Assembly (NCBI GenBank): GCA_964407425.1
Contig: CAYOVN010000001.1
Span: 8,547 to 72,546 of the forward strand
Length of the DNA: 64,000 nucleotides
Direction: 5' to 3'
From: JABDNZ01 sp964407425
GTDB lineage: Bacteria > Gemmatimonadota > Gemmatimonadetes > Longimicrobiales > Gaopeijiaceae
This document shows, piece by piece, positions 61,534 through 64,000 of the stretch. The position numbers and the translations under genes are program-made. Position 1 is the stretch's first letter. Every line of letters starts with the position of its first letter. The notes beneath the pieces were generated by a model, which was given only the letters and a program-made list of their open reading frames with translations, was not told the origin of the DNA and did no database searches.

Positions 61534-62382
61534 CTACTTGGCGAACTCGTCGAGGCGGGCCAGGAGCGCTGCCTGATCCTCTGCACCCGATACACCGAAC
61601 ATTCCGCTGTCCGTCCGCATGACCCCTACAAATCCCCGGTAGGGGACCTCCCGGAAAAGAACCTCAGCTCCACCGAGGTCTGCGGAGGTCCATTGTCCCA
61701 CCAGCGTCCCCCATACGGATGAGGCCGCTTCGGGAAGCACGACGAATCCCTGCCACGGCTCTCCTTCATCGGCACCGTATTCGGCGAAGACGCAGTCGGT
61801 GAGCTCCGTCAGGCCCAGAAACGCTTCGGCCTGATATGCATCGGTCCCGGCCAGCTTCCCGTCAGAAGGCAGTAGCCCGAATTCGGGCGGCATTGACCCT
61901 TCTCCCGGAAGGGCCGCGGCCAGAGCCTCGAGAAGGCCCCTGCCCGCGTCCATGGTGAGCTCACCCTCGAACACGTTGACCTTCGCGTACGTGCTTCCCT
62001 TCAGGAGGAGAGCCTGGTAGGGAGGTGAGACCAGGGCGGCGACGGCCCCTGCCACCTCGACGGCATCTCCCGATGCCTCTCTCTCAAACACCCCGTATGC
62101 GTTCAACGGAGTACCCATGTCGTAGAGGTCCACAGTGACCGTCAGGTCCTCAGAGCTCAGATCGGTGGTCTGGCAACTCCTGACCCCGTACGAAACGAAG
62201 AGTTCTGCGGCACCATTGATGTATTCCCACAAGTTGTCCGCGTCGTACATCAGGACCTCACCCGGTTGGGTCCATCCCTCGACGGCGGGAAACCCTGAGT
62301 CCTCTTTGGCGCATCCCATGAGGGTGGCCAGGGCCAGCCCGAGGACAAGAATCGTCTTTTTGTTGTTCAATCTCAGTCCCAC
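61534..62382 (-). CDS. DUF6599-like lipoprotein
   Basis: Predicted lipoprotein of 282 aa with lipobox TLMGC. The mature part starts with a Trp and a short strand, then YDADNLWEYINGAAELFVSYG, which I associate with DUF6599 proteins. No catalytic motif is evident. The start is GTG at 62382, supported by GGAGG eight bases upstream. It lies 41 bp downstream of the ferredoxin-tailed aldo/keto reductase on the same strand, so they are probably one operon. It may be a membrane-held partner of that enzyme. The DUF name is from memory of the sequence pattern and should be confirmed by profile search. Confidence 0.7.
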   Translation of the reverse strand: MGLRLNNKKTILVLGLALATLMGCAKEDSGFPAVEGWTQPGEVLMYDADNLWEYINGAAELFVSYGVRSCQTTDLSSEDLTVTVDLYDMGTPLNAYGVFEREASGDAVEVAGAVAALVSPPYQALLLKGSTYAKVNVFEGELTMDAGRGLLEALAAALPGEGSMPPEFGLLPSDGKLAGTDAYQAEAFLGLTELTDCVFAEYGADEGEPWQGFVVLPEAASSVWGTLVGQWTSADLGGAEVLFREVPYRGFVGVMRTDSGMFGVSGAEDQAALLARLDEFAK

Positions 62383-62423
62383 GACACCACCTCCGTGGTC
62401 GGTTCAGTCGAAAAGAGCAGTCT

Positions 62424-63818
62424 TCAGGCCAGGGTCAAAAGGCCATGGACTTGAAGCAGGCTGGTCTGGATATCCAGCCCGTGTGGGCAGGCACCTTCGC
62501 ACTGCCCGCGGCAATCCAGGCATGGAGAGGCCGTCGGGCCCTCCAACGCCGCATACTTGGTCATCGCGTACTTCTCGCGTCCCTGGCCCTGATAGTAGTA
62601 GGCGTAACGCATGATGGTGTTGACGGGAACCTGGTAGGGGCAGCTCCCTTGGCACTCTCCGCAGCCGTGCCTGCAGTACTGGTTATCCAGGGAAAGTGCG
62701 ATCTGATGGAGCATCTGCTCTTCCGGGGGGGTGAGCTTTGTCCCCGAGAGTGGAATGACTTTGTCCACCAGATCGAACTCGGTGAAGGACACACAGGCCG
62801 TGTGCATGTCAGGGTTCTGAAGGACCCAGTGGATGCTTCCCAAACGCAGCTGGTCCTGCCCTTGGATACCGTATTGCTCAGCGAATGGCCGCGTTTTGTC
62901 GTACGTGTCCTTCTGCCGATCGGCCTGGCTTTGGAGGCGCTCCATGGCAGCCTCTCTGGACATTCCTCGCCCTGTGAGGCGTTCGATATACTGGTTCTGG
63001 TCGGGCGAGAGGTTCTCCGGATCTACCGGTACGTACTCGAGGGACCCCGGTGACGTCTTCATCGCCGTGGTACCCACATTATTGGCCTTGCAGGCGGCGA
63101 TGATCCGATCACTGTCTTCATGGTTCATGAAGTTGTAGACCAGGAGCATCATGTCGAACCGGCCATCTTCCGCCGCGGCGCTCAGCACATCACCCGCATT
63201 CCCTCCATGGGTGGAGACTCCCGAGAACCGGACCCTTCCTTCCGCCTTCAGCTGCTCCATGGCAGCATGGTATCCGAGATGGCTCAGAGCCCCGATGTCA
63301 GGCACCGCATGCATAGAAAAGGAATCGACATAGTCGGTTTTGAGACGATCCAGGCATTGTCGGACTTTCCTGACGACCGCCTCGGCGTCCTCCTCATCGC
63401 CGACCCGGCCTTTTGTTGCGATGAAGATTTTGTCCCGCTCCATGAACTGCATGGCCTCACCGATGGCCCGCTCTGCGGCACCGTTCCCGTAACTCTCGGC
63501 CGTGTCGAAGTAATTGATGCCCTTGTCGTAGGCATACCGGACCACGGAAGTCTCCCTGAGAGGAACACTCCCCATACCCACATCCGAAACCTGAAAGCCG
63601 GTGCGACCCAAAGTCCGGTGAGCCTGGATCTTGGCTTCCTGTGGAGGTACGGAGGGGAAGAGGCTCATGCCGTCGGAGGAAGGCACCGCACTCCCGCCCA
63701 CCTGTCCCGCCGTGCCCCCGAGGACCGCTCCGCCGGCAATTGCTGCGCTCCCGGTTTTCACGAAAGTCCTTCTTGAGATTCCGCTGGTTCGGTTCTTCGA
63801 CGGGTGATCCTGTTTCAT
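62424..63818 (-). CDS. Tat-exported aldo/keto reductase with ferredoxin-like tail
   Basis: Aldo/keto reductase (464 aa) with a Tat signal (SRRTFVKTGSAAIAGG) and a C-terminal 2x[4Fe-4S] domain. The barrel has GRTGFQVSDVGMGSVP, the catalytic Tyr in DTAESYGNG and Lys in FIATKG. The tail carries two cluster motifs, CRHGCGECQGSCP and CLDCRGQCEGACP. The fusion implies electron exchange with another redox protein rather than simple NADPH use. ATG at 63818 is chosen for the signal peptide; GGGAG is upstream. A paralogue lies directly upstream at the window edge. Confidence 0.9.
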   Translation of the reverse strand: MKQDHPSKNRTSGISRRTFVKTGSAAIAGGAVLGGTAGQVGGSAVPSSDGMSLFPSVPPQEAKIQAHRTLGRTGFQVSDVGMGSVPLRETSVVRYAYDKGINYFDTAESYGNGAAERAIGEAMQFMERDKIFIATKGRVGDEEDAEAVVRKVRQCLDRLKTDYVDSFSMHAVPDIGALSHLGYHAAMEQLKAEGRVRFSGVSTHGGNAGDVLSAAAEDGRFDMMLLVYNFMNHEDSDRIIAACKANNVGTTAMKTSPGSLEYVPVDPENLSPDQNQYIERLTGRGMSREAAMERLQSQADRQKDTYDKTRPFAEQYGIQGQDQLRLGSIHWVLQNPDMHTACVSFTEFDLVDKVIPLSGTKLTPPEEQMLHQIALSLDNQYCRHGCGECQGSCPYQVPVNTIMRYAYYYQGQGREKYAMTKYAALEGPTASPCLDCRGQCEGACPHGLDIQTSLLQVHGLLTLA

Positions 63819-63927
63819 GTCATGGCTCCCGGGCGGAGGAGGGATCAAACAGAGGTCGGACGTGGCAGGGTGGGCCACAAAGACCACAGCTTTGGGGCAT
63901 AATAATACGGATAGGGGAAACTCGCCC

Positions 63928-64000
63928 CTATGCCAGCGTCAGCAGATCGTGGACCTGAAGCATGTTGGTCTGGATATCCAGACCGTGCGGACAGGCTCCG
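63928..64000 (-). CDS. Partial second ferredoxin-tailed aldo/keto reductase (3' end only)
   Basis: Only the last 23 codons and stop are inside the window; the rest lies beyond the right edge. Twenty of the 23 residues are identical to the C-terminus of the aldo/keto reductase at 62424-63818, including the final cysteine motif GACPHGLDIQT. It is on the same strand and ends 109 bp before the next gene, so the two are tandem paralogues. Confidence 0.85.
   Translation of the reverse strand, partial: GACPHGLDIQTNMLQVHDLLTLA

Overview
This is a 64-kb, GC-rich (roughly 60% or more), very compact bacterial chromosome segment. About 50 protein genes lie on both strands, many joined by 1-8 bp start/stop overlaps. 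No rRNA, tRNA, CRISPR array, phage gene or insertion sequence was recognised. The genes indicate a Gram-negative-type (diderm) bacterium: an Omp85 barrel and a second predicted outer-membrane barrel protein, Tat-exported enzymes, lipoproteins, a murein transglycosylase and an ExbB/TolQ-type channel. An alternative complex III, a YpdA-type (bacillithiol-linked) reductase, two housekeeping-like sigma factors without region 1.1, and a fused glycine dehydrogenase would fit Gemmatimonadota or a nearby lineage. That assignment is inference from gene content, not from a marker-gene search.

Layout. 0.1-3.8 kb: an unknown lipoprotein translationally coupled to a cobalamin/iron-siderophore-type ABC importer. 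3.7-10.2 kb: RsgA, a sigma-70 factor, an HD phosphohydrolase, a short UvrC/Cho-like GIY-YIG nuclease, an EVE-domain protein and an exported M24 peptidase. 10.4-15.4 kb: pyruvate phosphate dikinase and malic enzyme, a pyruvate/PEP module. 15.5-21.3 kb: a RemA/DUF370-like protein with a TTG start, an Omp85 protein, a second sigma factor and a large outer-membrane protein. 21.4-28 kb: a short SSB, DNA polymerase I, a lytic transglycosylase and an orphan ExbB/TolQ. 28-34 kb: a complete oligopeptide/dipeptide ABC importer (ATPases F and D, permeases C and B, binding protein A). 34-39 kb: LipM-like octanoyltransferase, UPF0173 hydrolase, GcvP and GcvH. 39.4-44.1 kb: acyl-CoA dehydrogenase, TatA, TrmJ-type methyltransferase, GAF-GGDEF protein and a HisN-like phosphatase. 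44.2-51.7 kb: a six-gene alternative complex III operon, actABCDEF. 51.9-55.7 kb: two small proteins, an ABC-2 exporter and an AbrB-macro domain pair. 55.7-60.3 kb: LuxC, LuxE, a Tat-exported N-acyl amino acid amidohydrolase and a small helical protein. 60.5-64 kb: YpdA, a DUF6599-like lipoprotein, and two tandem ferredoxin-tailed aldo/keto reductases, the second cut by the window edge.

The genes link up in several ways. GcvP and GcvH form the decarboxylating half of the glycine cleavage system, and the nearby octanoyltransferase can supply the lipoyl arm of GcvH. MaeB and PPDK together route malate through pyruvate to PEP. ActA-F oxidise quinol and pass electrons to cytochrome c. The most unusual assembly is the amidohydrolase-luxE-luxC operon, which could turn N-acyl amino acids into fatty aldehydes; no luciferase genes are present. 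Other points to check are the tandem Fe-S aldo/keto reductases with their lipoprotein partner, the AbrB-macro pair, and a large outer-membrane protein whose start codon is obscured by a strong terminator hairpin.
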